The notes under the pieces were generated by a model. The model was given only the letters and a program-made list of their open reading frames with translations, ran no database searches and was not told the DNA's origin. This document shows positions 13,848 through 22,732 of a stretch of DNA of 22,927 nucleotides, piece after piece; the stretch's first letter is position 1, and every line of letters starts with the position of its first letter. Origin of the DNA: JAPLLS01 sp041309145. Lineage in GTDB: Bacteria > Omnitrophota > Gorgyraeia > Gygaellales > Profunditerraquicolaceae. Where the stretch lies: assembly GCA_041309145.1 (NCBI GenBank), contig JBFZAG010000068.1, positions 1 to 22,927 on the forward strand. Reading direction: 5' to 3'. The translations under genes and the position numbers were made by a program.

Positions 13848-14465
13848 TTATTTGATCTCCCTCAGCATACGCACGGACTTAAAGCCTTCGGCGTATCTGA
13901 CTCGGCCCTGAAAACCGCGAAAGTTGGCGCAGGACCGGGCGGATTCCTGAATAGTCAGGTTCTCAACTTTGGTCCGGTTAACCTGCGAAGCATGAACTTC
14001 AAGAAGCTGCATTTTCTTTTCCAAAACATCCTGGATATCGACAAAAATATCCGGCTCAAAATGCTGGGTACTAGGGACTTCATAAAAAAGCACTTCTTTG
14101 ATATAACGGCTGGCGGAAACCGCGGCCTGGGCGCCAGCGCGGTGATCCTGATGCACATCCGCCCAGAAATTAAAGAAGACTATATCGGGTTTGACTTCAT
14201 TAATAACCTGGTCGATCTTAACGATCAATTCCCGGGTACAACCCAATTCAGTATCCCGGTAACCTCCCCAATATAAACCTTTGGCGCCGATGAACTTTGC
14301 AGCCTGATCCTGTTCCTGTTTTCTGGTTTGAGAATCGCCGCCAAAAGCTCCGTCAGTCAGGATCATCAGATAAACATTGTGGCCGGCCTGCGCATACTTG
14401 ATCAAAGTGCCTCCGCAGCCGATCTCAATATCGTCAGGATGCGGTCCGATCGCTAGAATGTTCAT
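13848..14465 (-). CDS. PIG-L/LmbE family N-acetyl sugar deacetylase
   Basis: The product is 205 residues, normal for the family. The zinc-binding motif HPDD is at 9-12, within AIGPHPDDIEIGCGGTL, and the second metal motif HQDH is at 105-108. Members remove an N-acetyl group from sugars such as GlcNAc in cytosolic or membrane-side precursors. In this locus it would deacetylate a precursor or glycan intermediate, perhaps acting with the aminotransferase to set an amino-sugar pattern. A strong GGAG precedes the ATG by 6 bases. It follows the WbqC gene by 14 bases. The substrate cannot be read from the sequence. Confidence 0.92.
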   Translation of the reverse strand: MNILAIGPHPDDIEIGCGGTLIKYAQAGHNVYLMILTDGAFGGDSQTRKQEQDQAAKFIGAKGLYWGGYRDTELGCTRELIVKIDQVINEVKPDIVFFNFWADVHQDHRAGAQAAVSASRYIKEVLFYEVPSTQHFEPDIFVDIQDVLEKKMQLLEVHASQVNRTKVENLTIQESARSCANFRGFQGRVRYAEGFKSVRMLREIK

Positions 14466-14479
14466 CTTGATCTCCTTTT

Positions 14480-15184
14480 TTAATTATTGTCAAATGATGC
14501 CTCTGTTGAAAACAATATTTCTCTTGAATGTTTTCCGTGATTGAACAAAAGATCAATTATTGACATATAAGGCTCGAACGGCTGATAACATTGTTTATAC
14601 TCTGGATGTTTAAAATCCTGATAGAGCAATTTTATATTTTCTCCGGCAAAAAGCTTTTCATCAAGATAATCCCTGCCCCCCGCTCCTGAAAGATAGGTAT
14701 CAGCTTTGAGCTGCCTACAGATATCCACGATCCGTTCTGAACTAAGAGCGTTTACCTTTAAGTCAGACTCAAAACATATTGGCGTACTAATATTTAAATC
14801 ACTGAGAATAAACCTGCTGATCTCAAAGTTCAGATCCTTAAGATATTCCCAATCTCTAGCCAAAACCTTCTCAAAAAAAGAATAATACTTATCAAAAAAA
14901 TCAGCTTTGGCGTAAGCGGATCTTAGAGCTCCCAGATGCTTTCTCTGCCAGGCTATTTCATTGTCGATCTTGACATCGCGGATATTCTGCCGGCCCTTGC
15001 CCTGGGAGATCACCGGCACAGTCAGCCAGCTCCAGCCGTCTTTGGTCCTGATCTTATTGCGGTTCTGGAATTCTCTTTCTTTATACTGGACATTGTCCAG
15101 GAAGACAAAAGTATCGCATTTCGCGATCTTGTCAAAATATCCCAGCCAAGGAATGTATTGCGGCTGATGCACGGATATGATCAT
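14480..15184 (-). CDS. WbqC-like family protein
   Basis: The product is 234 residues. The N-terminus carries the family signature HQPQYIPWLGYFDKI (6-20), followed by FLDNVQYKEREFQNRNKI. SGAGGRDYL and a C-terminal block LLYQDFKHPEYKQ also fit the family. WbqC proteins recur in O-antigen, glycopeptide and flagellin-glycan clusters. They are thought to act in amino-sugar modification, but their chemistry is not settled. The start lies 2 bases after the stop of the PHP-like gene, and the PIG-L gene follows 14 bases later, so all three are probably co-translated. I am sure of the family, not of the reaction. Confidence 0.88.
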   Translation of the reverse strand: MIISVHQPQYIPWLGYFDKIAKCDTFVFLDNVQYKEREFQNRNKIRTKDGWSWLTVPVISQGKGRQNIRDVKIDNEIAWQRKHLGALRSAYAKADFFDKYYSFFEKVLARDWEYLKDLNFEISRFILSDLNISTPICFESDLKVNALSSERIVDICRQLKADTYLSGAGGRDYLDEKLFAGENIKLLYQDFKHPEYKQCYQPFEPYMSIIDLLFNHGKHSREILFSTEASFDNN

Positions 15185-15186
15185 CT

Positions 15187-16695
15187 TTACTCGGTTTTCT
15201 TAACAAATATAGGGTTAGTCACTGCCACCACATCCGGCCCCTGGATTTCCAGACGGTAATAATACTTCTTGCCCGTTGGCGCTCGTTCATCGAGGTAAGT
15301 CAGGCTACAAGGCGCGAGAGATTCAAAAGTCTTGATCACTTCGCCGTCACGGATTAATTTTATCTTAAACGGCTTAAGCTGTCCATTTAAAAGATCTAAA
15401 TCTACTTCGACCTGAGGAGAAGTTTTAACCTCCAGGCTTTCCCCCATTCCTTTTTCCAGCCCTATTGCGGGATCTTTGATTCTGAATTTATTTAAAATCA
15501 CTTTCCCGGAATTTTTGCCCATCAGCGCGTACATCCTGCCGCTGCTCATAGCTTTGATAACTTCTCCCTCGGTCAAATCCGGCAACAACAAAACCGTCCG
15601 GGCCAGCTTTAAATAATCTTTCAGGTTCCCGCTGGAATCAAAACTTAAACCGGCCATCGCCCAGATTGGGTTTTTTCTTCTGCCGGAGCAGTATTCCTTA
15701 AGCAGATTATCCCAGATACCGTTTATTTTACCTGCTGTTTTGAACCCTTCAAAAAAAACGGCAAAGCCCGTGTAATCTTTGGTTTCTAACAGGCTATAAG
15801 GATGCTTTTCTGTCCGAACGCAGACCGCTCCTATTCTCTGCTTATTTTCGGCTTCAGGATGAGCCCAGAAAGTAAGCCCGTTGCGTTGAGAAACATAATC
15901 AATATAGTTCTGGTAGGGCTTAGCCCCTAAATCTGCCTGATACTGATCAAAACGATAATAAACAAAGGGAGAATTATTGGTTAAAAATATTACGGCCAAT
16001 AAAATTAAACCGATTCCCGAATATCGCCAGCCTTGTGAACAGGGCCCCAAAGCCCTGCCCTTTTCGTCCCGATAATCGTAAATCCTTTTTTTAAAGCACA
16101 GGATGCCACCGGCTAAAAGAATCAACGGCCAGAAAAGAACCAGATTTTTAGGGCCAAAAGGCAAAGCCAGCCCTTTTTTATTACCCTGAATCGGCAGCCC
16201 TTGATAATCAGCAAGATCATTCAGCCCGATACTGATCAAATGCTTATGCCAGTCGATTATCTCCAGGTCATTCGAGAATAAACTGCCCTGCCAATAATAA
16301 AACGGAGCGCTCTCTATTCCCGGGATAAGCACCAGATCCGGATTGCTATCCTGGATGCTTTTAAACTCATTCAGATAGCGCCTGAGCCCGTATTTAAAAA
16401 TAGAATCGGCTTCTACGGTCTTTTTGATGATATTGCGCCAAGGCCTGATCCCGTATTCCCAGCGCATCAGATCACGGTCAGCGATGATCACTACCTTGAA
16501 CTTTTCCTGCCTGCAGATATTAACGATCTCGGGAATACTGTATTTGCCGTCGCTGACTTTAGAACTGATCTGGATAGCCGCGGGAGCCTGGGTCAATTCG
16601 GCGGCGAAAACCCGCGAAAAGGCAAGATTTAATACCAGGGCAAATAAAACTCTAAATAATAACATTCTTTTCCTTAAGTTCTTGCTGATAGACAT
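15187..16695 (-). CDS. Exported membrane protein with a degenerate PHP domain
   Basis: The product is 502 residues from this start. The N-terminus (KNLRKRM then a hydrophobic run ending FSRVFAA) looks like a signal peptide. The next part has the layout of a PHP (polymerase/histidinol phosphatase) domain: VSDGKYSIPEIV (47-58), a strand ending IIADRD (70-75), IPGIESAPFYYWQG (124-137) and FWAHPEAE (276-283). Two expected metal-binding elements are lost: HxH at the first strand reads IQISS, and TDHD reads ADRD. Only the IPGIE glutamate and the AHPE histidine remain. Two membrane helices (about 185-202 and 226-241) interrupt the domain, and the C-terminal third looks beta-rich. The start is uncertain: an ATG at 16665 has a good AAGGA site and overlaps the GT4 gene by 14 bases; the longer start overlaps by 44 but gives a better basic signal-peptide region. 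Function is unknown; it is probably non-enzymatic. Confidence 0.82.
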   Translation of the reverse strand: MSISKNLRKRMLLFRVLFALVLNLAFSRVFAAELTQAPAAIQISSKVSDGKYSIPEIVNICRQEKFKVVIIADRDLMRWEYGIRPWRNIIKKTVEADSIFKYGLRRYLNEFKSIQDSNPDLVLIPGIESAPFYYWQGSLFSNDLEIIDWHKHLISIGLNDLADYQGLPIQGNKKGLALPFGPKNLVLFWPLILLAGGILCFKKRIYDYRDEKGRALGPCSQGWRYSGIGLILLAVIFLTNNSPFVYYRFDQYQADLGAKPYQNYIDYVSQRNGLTFWAHPEAENKQRIGAVCVRTEKHPYSLLETKDYTGFAVFFEGFKTAGKINGIWDNLLKEYCSGRRKNPIWAMAGLSFDSSGNLKDYLKLARTVLLLPDLTEGEVIKAMSSGRMYALMGKNSGKVILNKFRIKDPAIGLEKGMGESLEVKTSPQVEVDLDLLNGQLKPFKIKLIRDGEVIKTFESLAPCSLTYLDERAPTGKKYYYRLEIQGPDVVAVTNPIFVKKTE

Positions 16696-17818
16696 CGATG
16701 ACCTTTTCGCACATCCGGTCCGCTTTAAACCGGTCTTTAACCCAATCTTTTGCCGACCGGGACATGTCTTGCAGTCTTTGCGAATCAGCCAGCAGTTGAC
16801 TGATCGCCAAAGCTAAAATTTCTGGCTCTGCGGGAGGAACCAGGATTCCGCTTGCTTCCGGATTAACCATTTCCGGGATACCTCCCACATTGCTGGCGAT
16901 AACCGGCACGCCCAGAGATTGGGCCTCGAGCAAAACTATTCCTACCGCTTCATTAAGCGACGGCAGGACCAGAATGTCCAAAATTCCCATGATACTGGCC
17001 ACATCTTCCTGCCAGCCGACAAATATAATCTGCTCTTTTAAACCTTCGGAATTAACTTTTTCTTCCAACTTCCGGCGCTTGCTCCCTTCACCGACCAGAA
17101 TAAACTTAACGTTAGCGCTGTTTTTAAGGCATAATCCGGCGGCCTGGACAAAGAAATCAGCGCCTTTGATCGCTTCCAGCCGGCCGACAAAACCGACAAC
17201 TTTTTCCCCAGGGCCGATTTTCAGCTTTTCCTTAATCTTAACTGAATCAGCTGGCAAGAATCCCTCAAGTTCAAGCCCCATATGAATTAAAATCAGTTTT
17301 CTTTCTCCGATTACCTTGAATTTAAGGTAATCCGTTTTTTCCAGTCCGGTCAAAGCAATGATCCGGTCAGTAAAAGTTGCCAAGAATTTCTCAATCAAGA
17401 TTATTGCTTCGGAAAAAAACTTATTAAAGTAGCCGTAGAAATTATGGCCGTGGGGAGTATGAATGATTATGGAAACTCCAGCCAGGCGCGCGGCTAACCG
17501 CCCTAGCGCCCCGGCTTTGGCGGTATGGGTGTGGATAATATCGAATTTTCTCTTGTTAAAGACCTGACAAAGCTTCCAAAACGCCAGCAAATCATTCCAA
17601 AGGCTGATCTCCCGCTTTAATTCCGGGATAAAAGTAATCTTATCTTTAAAAGCGGCAAAGAATGAACTGGTTTTAGCGCTGGGATAGCTGGTTGAGCCGA
17701 TAAAGATCTCCAGCTCATAAATATCCGGATCGAGCTTTTGGCAAATAATGCGCAAAACATCCGGGGAACCTCCCCAGTCCATGCGGGTAATTACTTGGGC
17801 GATTTTTATTTTTCTCAT
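16652..17818 (-). CDS. GT4 family glycosyltransferase
   Basis: The product is 388 residues, a normal GT-B, GT4-type length. The N-terminal acceptor domain opens IAQVITRMDWGGSPD and contains IIHTHTAKAGALGRLAARLAG and HTPHGHNFYGYFN. The C-terminal donor domain has VGFVGRLEAIKGAD and the nucleotide-sugar motif SLNEAVGIVLLEAQSLGVPV, in which two Glu spaced EX7E bind the sugar. It is expected to be a retaining transferase acting on the lipid-linked glycan at the cytoplasmic face. I chose the ATG at 17818, which follows the radical SAM stop after one base. The frame extends to 17851, but that would overlap the upstream gene by 32 bases and adds residues before the conserved first strand. The sugar and linkage are unknown. 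Confidence 0.93.
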   Translation of the reverse strand: MRKIKIAQVITRMDWGGSPDVLRIICQKLDPDIYELEIFIGSTSYPSAKTSSFFAAFKDKITFIPELKREISLWNDLLAFWKLCQVFNKRKFDIIHTHTAKAGALGRLAARLAGVSIIIHTPHGHNFYGYFNKFFSEAIILIEKFLATFTDRIIALTGLEKTDYLKFKVIGERKLILIHMGLELEGFLPADSVKIKEKLKIGPGEKVVGFVGRLEAIKGADFFVQAAGLCLKNSANVKFILVGEGSKRRKLEEKVNSEGLKEQIIFVGWQEDVASIMGILDILVLPSLNEAVGIVLLEAQSLGVPVIASNVGGIPEMVNPEASGILVPPAEPEILALAISQLLADSQRLQDMSRSAKDWVKDRFKADRMCEKVIDVYQQELKEKNVII

Positions 17819-17819
17819 T

Positions 17820-18977
17820 TTAATACCTGTAAAGTTCCGTGCAACGGACACAGGCCGGATAAATTTTATTTTCTCTTAAAATCCTGCGGAATTGCCTGGC
17901 CTTTTCATTGTTCCAGATGCCAAAAAACTTATCTTCTTTGATATTGCCTAAGTGATAATTGAAATTCAAACAGGGCCGGACCTGGCCGTCAGGAAACACA
18001 TAAGCCACCAGCCACGGGCTCAAGCAACGGCAGTTCTGGCCTGGCGGATGATAACAGGGATCGCGATAATACTTTTTTAATTCCTGCAAATTAAAATTGG
18101 GATAAAAATCAATGCTAAAAGCCTGCGGGCGGGATAATATCTGGGTTCTTTTTTCCCAAAGCACATCCGGCTCGATCCCCGGCTCAAAAACAAACCCCTC
18201 CCACTCTTTGGAAGCCAATCCCGGAATGTTATCAAACGCTTTTTGCTTATCTAACGCCGGGCGGTCAAGAAATATCAGATTGTGAAAGGTCAAAGAATTC
18301 GCCTGGGCTTGGTTAGCTACAGAAAGCAACTGCTCCAGATGCCGGTAATTATCCCGGTTGATAGTGCACTGCAGGTTGATCAAAGGTTTAGTTGTTTTTA
18401 ACCGAACTTTATGGGCATTGACCGCTTTGATACCATCCATGATCCGTAGGAATAATCCCGGCAAACCGCGGATCTGGTCATGGAGCGCGGCATCACCGTC
18501 AAGCGAAATATTCAGCTCGTCCAGACCAGCTTCCACGAGAGGCCCGGCAACATCAGCCAAGAGCGAACCGTTAGTGATCATCAAACAATGCATCTTTTTG
18601 CTTTTAACGTAGCGCACCAGGTCCAGGCAATCCTGATACAACAGCGGTTCTCCTCCAAAAAGGGTGATCGACGGCCGGTCCACAACTACCAGATCATCCA
18701 ATAGTCTTTTGTATTGCTCCAACGGCAATTCTTCCTTAAGCACCTGGCCGCTTTCTTTTTTAGTCACTCCTGCCTCGCCCCACTGGCCGCACATCTTGCA
18801 GCGCAGGTTGCAGCGGTGGGTAAGAAACAGAGTTATTGATTCAGGCGGGTAGGACAAACCGTCAACAAAAGCGTAGCAAAATTGCGCGCCTGACCTGCGC
18901 AAAAATACTCCGAAGGCGTAGCCCGGCTGTCTGAAGGCTTTAAAGAAAAACCGCTTAAAATTGCGCAAGGGCAGCAT
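17820..18977 (-). CDS. Radical SAM protein with SPASM-like C-terminal cluster domain
   Basis: The product is 385 residues. The radical SAM motif CxxxCxxC is at C56, C60 and C63 (THRCNLRCKMCGQ), and GGEP (108-111) contacts the methionine part of SAM. A C-terminal region has six more cysteines: C308, C316, C318, C336, C376 and C379, with FPDGQVRPCLNFN between them. This fits a SPASM or twitch domain holding extra Fe-S clusters. Such enzymes modify peptides, or act as dehydratases, epimerases or thioether formers. In a glycan locus the substrate may be a sugar or an amino-acid substituent. The start is 2 bases after the aminotransferase stop, with GGAG upstream. No peptide precursor gene is visible nearby. 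Family confidence is high; the substrate is unknown. Confidence 0.92.
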   Translation of the reverse strand: MLPLRNFKRFFFKAFRQPGYAFGVFLRRSGAQFCYAFVDGLSYPPESITLFLTHRCNLRCKMCGQWGEAGVTKKESGQVLKEELPLEQYKRLLDDLVVVDRPSITLFGGEPLLYQDCLDLVRYVKSKKMHCLMITNGSLLADVAGPLVEAGLDELNISLDGDAALHDQIRGLPGLFLRIMDGIKAVNAHKVRLKTTKPLINLQCTINRDNYRHLEQLLSVANQAQANSLTFHNLIFLDRPALDKQKAFDNIPGLASKEWEGFVFEPGIEPDVLWEKRTQILSRPQAFSIDFYPNFNLQELKKYYRDPCYHPPGQNCRCLSPWLVAYVFPDGQVRPCLNFNYHLGNIKEDKFFGIWNNEKARQFRRILRENKIYPACVRCTELYRY

Positions 18978-18979
18978 AT

Positions 18980-20152
18980 TTAACTCCGTAAAATCTTTAT
19001 CATTCGGGCAAGGTCTTTTTCTTTCAGCGCCGGATAAACCGGCAGGGTCAAAACATGTTCGGCGAAATAATTAGCGTTGGGAAAATCCTGGGGCAGATAC
19101 CCCAGCCGGAACATCTTATGAAGCGGAGCAAGGTACATCCGGGAAGATTCAAAGCCGGCTTGCCATAGTTGTTTTTGTTTTTTCTCCAGCGCTTGCTCGT
19201 TTTCCAATAAAATTGGGAAACGGTTGTAAACCGGATAAATTCCCGGTTTTACCTCGGCCAGCCGTATTCCCGGAACCGACTTGAGGCTGTTACGTAAGTA
19301 TTCACCATTTCTAAACCTTCCGGAAAAAAAATCGGGATCTTTCGGCAATAATATTACACCCAAAGCCGCGCTTAACCCGGATAATGGCCTGACTTCAAAA
19401 TCATCAGGCGGAGCATTTTCTTTAAAACTAGCGGCTAAGGAATTGACCCAGTTATAGATATAAGGATTAGCGGCTATGACCGAAACAAACATTTTAGACC
19501 CCAGGCAAAATAACTCAGAAACCCGGTAGTCTTGCGCCAGGAGTAAATTCTTACTTATTTCTGAGGCCAAAACCTCATTATCAGTAGCAATCGCCCCTCC
19601 TCCGAAAAAAGCAAAGTTTTTGCCGCGGTTAAAACTGAAAAAACCGATTTCGCCGAAACTTCCCACAACCTGATCGCCAACCCTGCAGCCCTGGGCCTGG
19701 CAGCAATCTTCGATAAAACAAACTTCCGGAGGGATTATGGTTTTTAAAGAAGCGCTGTCGTAAATAGGAATACCGAACATATGGACTGCGACTACGGCCA
19801 GGGTATTATGAGAGATCGCCGCGCTAAGAAGTTTGCGATCCAGATTGAAATCTTCCAGAGAAATTTCTACCAGGACGGGCTTAAGCCCAGCTTTTTTTAT
19901 CGCCACTACCAGGCTACCGGCGGTGTAAGCCGGGATCACCACTTCCCGGCGCTCTGAGCTGTTCTTCAAAGCCGCTAAAGCCAGATAAAATGCCGACAGC
20001 CCTGAATCCGCCAGATAAACAAATTTTCGGTTTGTCTGCGTTGCTATGTGCACGGCAAAGTCATCCGCGCAGGTATCCCAATTCACAAAAATAGCGCGGC
20101 AAATATCTCTTAAAGTCACTGACGGCCGGATAACCGGGAATTTTCTGATCAT
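18980..20152 (-). CDS. DegT/DnrJ/EryC1/StrS family PLP-dependent aminotransferase
   Basis: The product is 390 residues from MIRKFPVIRPS, a normal length for sugar aminotransferases. The PLP lysine is likely K178 in FFSFNRGKNFAFFGGGAIAT. D149 in FIEDCCQAQG would contact the pyridine nitrogen of PLP. VIPAYTAGS (72-80) and FNRGK sit where the family expects cofactor contacts. These enzymes transfer an amino group from glutamate to a nucleotide-linked keto-sugar; CxAQ in place of the usual AAQ is a mild variation. I chose the ATG at 20152, which overlaps the methyltransferase TGA as ATGA. The frame extends to 20188, but that would overlap by 40 bases and add 12 non-conserved residues. The product would feed an amino sugar to the neighbouring transferases. 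Confidence 0.93.
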   Translation of the reverse strand: MIRKFPVIRPSVTLRDICRAIFVNWDTCADDFAVHIATQTNRKFVYLADSGLSAFYLALAALKNSSERREVVIPAYTAGSLVVAIKKAGLKPVLVEISLEDFNLDRKLLSAAISHNTLAVVAVHMFGIPIYDSASLKTIIPPEVCFIEDCCQAQGCRVGDQVVGSFGEIGFFSFNRGKNFAFFGGGAIATDNEVLASEISKNLLLAQDYRVSELFCLGSKMFVSVIAANPYIYNWVNSLAASFKENAPPDDFEVRPLSGLSAALGVILLPKDPDFFSGRFRNGEYLRNSLKSVPGIRLAEVKPGIYPVYNRFPILLENEQALEKKQKQLWQAGFESSRMYLAPLHKMFRLGYLPQDFPNANYFAEHVLTLPVYPALKEKDLARMIKILRS

Positions 20153-20802
20153 ATTTTCTTGGCCTCGATTAGGATGATCGGAGCCCACCTTTTATATGGC
20201 GCTTCGAAGTAATCCTTAGAAACTATTTTCAGCCCCAGTTCTTTTAACATCTCGGTTACCTGATCCAAGCTGTAGGTTCTTAAGGGCAGGTTCTTGACTG
20301 TCCGGTCATAAAAAGGAGCAAGCCTGTACTTTAACGCCAATAACGGATTCTGGGAATTGCGAAAATCAAAAACCAACCGGCCGTCGTTTCTGACTACCTT
20401 CTTCATCTGCGCCAAGGTTTTCTTGACCGCTTCAATTGAGGGCATATTGAAAAAAACATTAACGCAAACCGCAACATCGAAAAATCCGTCATCAAAAGAA
20501 AGACCAGTAGCATCTTCAACCGACAAATGGGCGTTTTTTCCGGCCAGTCGCTCTTGAGCCTGAGAAATCCTCTCCGCGGAACTATCTACGCCCCACAAAC
20601 TGATCCCGGGAATAGCTTCACAGATCTGAGCCAAAAACAGCCCTTCTCCGCAACCGACTTCCAAAAGTTTTCCATTGGATCCGGAGATGGACTTCAACGT
20701 TGCAACCCGGATCTTATCTTGCCACAAACCGGCGGAATACTCGCCCCGCTCCTCTTTCTTGGAGAAGAATCGGTGTAACTTATAGTATACTTCTGCAATC
20801 AC
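20149..20802 (-). CDS. Class I SAM-dependent methyltransferase
   Basis: The product is 217 residues and starts with GTG, with a strong AAGGAG 6 bases upstream. Motif I is LLEVGCGEGLFLAQI, the acidic end of strand 2 is GVDSSAE, and VEDATGLSFDDGFFDVAVCV covers motifs II and III. This is a Methyltransf_11-type Rossmann fold. The likely role is O- or N-methylation of a sugar or glycan, judging from its position between a GT2 gene and an aminotransferase. The stop overlaps the next start (ATGA), so the two are translationally coupled. The acceptor cannot be told from the sequence. Confidence 0.9.
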   Translation of the reverse strand: MIAEVYYKLHRFFSKKEERGEYSAGLWQDKIRVATLKSISGSNGKLLEVGCGEGLFLAQICEAIPGISLWGVDSSAERISQAQERLAGKNAHLSVEDATGLSFDDGFFDVAVCVNVFFNMPSIEAVKKTLAQMKKVVRNDGRLVFDFRNSQNPLLALKYRLAPFYDRTVKNLPLRTYSLDQVTEMLKELGLKIVSKDYFEAPYKRWAPIILIEAKKI

Positions 20803-20840
20803 CTATTTCTCCTTAGAAAACAACCATGGCTAGATATCAT

Positions 20841-21608
20841 CTATCTATTGTTCTGCAAATCCCAGATTTTTGAGTAATGAATAACCAACGTTAAGCTAGT
20901 TGCAAAGGCAATAAAGAAACCGGGGAACCCGTCCCTGAATCCGCCACAGATCAAATATTTCCTAAAAAAATAGAAAGCTGGTTTGACAAAGAAACACAAA
21001 GCGAAATTACGCAATGTTATTCTATAACCTTTTTTAAACGCATCTTCGGCAGAGCAAGTCGTGAACCGATCCACTTTCACGAGATATTGCGATAACGTCT
21101 TATATGTGTAGTGCAATGTCTTAACCTTTAAATACCCAACCTTTCCCCCCTGAGGACATCCATCATGGTGAACTTCCGGCGGGAAATAGGCGTAACCTTT
21201 GCGAAATAACTTTATGCAATACGCGGGATACCATCCACCTCCTTTTATCCACTTTCCTAAAAAAAAATTTTTTCTGCCCAAATAAAAAGAAGTGTACCCT
21301 TTAGGATCCTTGAGAATCGTTTGCACTTCCTCTTTTAAATCGGAAGGCACCAATTCATCGGCATCTAAGAAAAGGATCCAATCAAAACTTGTTTTCGAGA
21401 TTGCAAACATTCTATCAGCGTTACAGGTTCCTTTGGCGGGAGTAACGAAAATCTTATCCGTATACTCTCTGGATATTTCCTTTGTCCTGTCACTGGATGA
21501 CTGATCAATAATCACAATTTCATCTACCCATTTAACGCTTTCAAGACAGAAACGAATATTGATTTCTTCGTTTCTGGTTATGACAATAACCGATAATTTT
21601 TGTTCCAT
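20841..21608 (-). CDS. GT2 family glycosyltransferase, WaaE/KdtX-like
   Basis: The product is 255 residues. The GT-A fold begins LSVIVITRNEEINI (5-18), IDQSSSDRT (34-42) follows, and the metal- and nucleotide-binding DAD motif is at 82-84 (ILFLDADELVPSD). The PPEVHHDG block and the later Tyr-rich LHYTYKTLSQYL match the WaaE/KdtX subgroup, which adds a glucose or similar sugar to the inner LPS core. The C-terminal 60 residues are aromatic and hydrophobic (FFVKPAFYFFRKYLI), suggesting membrane contact. GAGG precedes the ATG. It lies 65 bases after the GT9 gene and 38 before the methyltransferase. The donor sugar is not known. Confidence 0.92.
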   Translation of the reverse strand: MEQKLSVIVITRNEEINIRFCLESVKWVDEIVIIDQSSSDRTKEISREYTDKIFVTPAKGTCNADRMFAISKTSFDWILFLDADELVPSDLKEEVQTILKDPKGYTSFYLGRKNFFLGKWIKGGGWYPAYCIKLFRKGYAYFPPEVHHDGCPQGGKVGYLKVKTLHYTYKTLSQYLVKVDRFTTCSAEDAFKKGYRITLRNFALCFFVKPAFYFFRKYLICGGFRDGFPGFFIAFATSLTLVIHYSKIWDLQNNR

Positions 21609-21673
21609 TTTGCCCTCATTTCACGGATAAATTGTTAAGCATATAAACATTATTGTAAGAAAATTTACAACTA

Positions 21674-22732
21674 TCATCTTCCCCCCAACAATCTTATAGC
21701 TGCTTCGGCCACTTCTTCCGGTAAGACCGCTGTAAGGCATTGCAATGAAGAACATTTAAACCTGTTACACGGCGCGCATACTGTTTTTTGGTATAAAACT
21801 ACGGCTTCCGAAAAGATATTCCGGGGATCAAATCGCTTTAGATGACCCGGACCGAATATTGCGATCAACGGAGTATTAAGTATCGCCGCGATATGCATCG
21901 ATCCGGTATCGTTGGTAATATACAACCTACACATGCTTATCAAAGAGGCCAGCTGTGAAAGATTAAGCTTTCCGGCCAAAGAAACAACATCAGGTCCGCT
22001 CTTTGCGGCAATAGTTTCAGCCAATTCGATTTCATCCGCGCCCACACCGGTTATCACGAATTTCGCCTTATATTCTTTTTTGACTGCCTTGATCAATTCG
22101 ACAAAATTATCCCGGGGCCAGCGCCGGGAAGGCCGGCCACCGGGATTAATCCCGATCAAAATATCCTTTGCGCCTATACCGCTTTGAGAAAGCATATCGC
22201 GGAGATCTAGCATTGTTTTTTCATCGACTAAGAAATCCACATTTTTATCAATAACTGCGACTCCCAAAGCCTTTACCGTATCTATATCGTATTCTATCTC
22301 GGATTTTTCCCCGATATCGGTTTCGGGGATACTGATATCCAGGAATCCGCCTCTGCCCGAAGTATCCCTGCCCGCCTTGATCCGGGGATTGATCAGTTTA
22401 AAAAGAATTTTCATTTTTAGGGCGCCTTTTTCCGAAACCAATGTGCGCATATTTACGGCCAAATCCATCTTAATCTGTCGTAATTTAAGAATACTAAGGA
22501 TACAGGCAATAATTCCCCGCCAGTCTTTTTCGGCAGGAAAAACAAAAACACCATCCACACAAGACAATCTCTCAACTGCTTCCCGGCAGCGACCTACTAC
22601 CAACAAATAAAGTTTGGCTGACGGGAAATCTTTTTTAAGCGCGCGTAAAGCCGGGGTGGACAGGAGCAAATCGCCAATACCTCCTAAATTAACCACCAGA
22701 ATATTTTTTATTTCATCTTTAAGTATCTGCAT
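21674..22732 (-). CDS. GT9 family (heptosyltransferase-like) glycosyltransferase
   Basis: The product is 352 residues, the usual length. The GT9 opening is ILVVNLGGIGDLLLSTPALRAL (11-32), the linker motif INPGGRPSRRWP is at 195-206, and the donor-domain motif TNDTGSMHIAA is at 273-283, followed by IAIFGPGH. Family members include WaaC, WaaF and WaaQ, which add heptose from ADP-heptose to LPS core. C319, C322, C327 and C332 form a C-x2-C-x4-C-x4-C cluster shared with the upstream partial gene. Its ATG directly follows the upstream stop with no gap. Whether the sugar is heptose is not shown by the sequence. Confidence 0.94.
   Translation of the reverse strand: MQILKDEIKNILVVNLGGIGDLLLSTPALRALKKDFPSAKLYLLVVGRCREAVERLSCVDGVFVFPAEKDWRGIIACILSILKLRQIKMDLAVNMRTLVSEKGALKMKILFKLINPRIKAGRDTSGRGGFLDISIPETDIGEKSEIEYDIDTVKALGVAVIDKNVDFLVDEKTMLDLRDMLSQSGIGAKDILIGINPGGRPSRRWPRDNFVELIKAVKKEYKAKFVITGVGADEIELAETIAAKSGPDVVSLAGKLNLSQLASLISMCRLYITNDTGSMHIAAILNTPLIAIFGPGHLKRFDPRNIFSEAVVLYQKTVCAPCNRFKCSSLQCLTAVLPEEVAEAAIRLLGGR

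Noticed and set aside
13764..14276. Plus-strand frame of 170 codons
   Set aside because: It is antisense to the well-supported PIG-L gene and part of the WecA-like gene, with no recognisable motif.
17819..17851. Upstream start for the GT4 gene at 17851
   Set aside because: It would overlap the radical SAM gene by 32 bases; the ATG at 17818 begins directly at the conserved first strand.
20153..20188. Upstream start for the aminotransferase at 20188
   Set aside because: It would overlap the methyltransferase by 40 bases and add non-conserved residues; the ATGA start at 20152 fits better.
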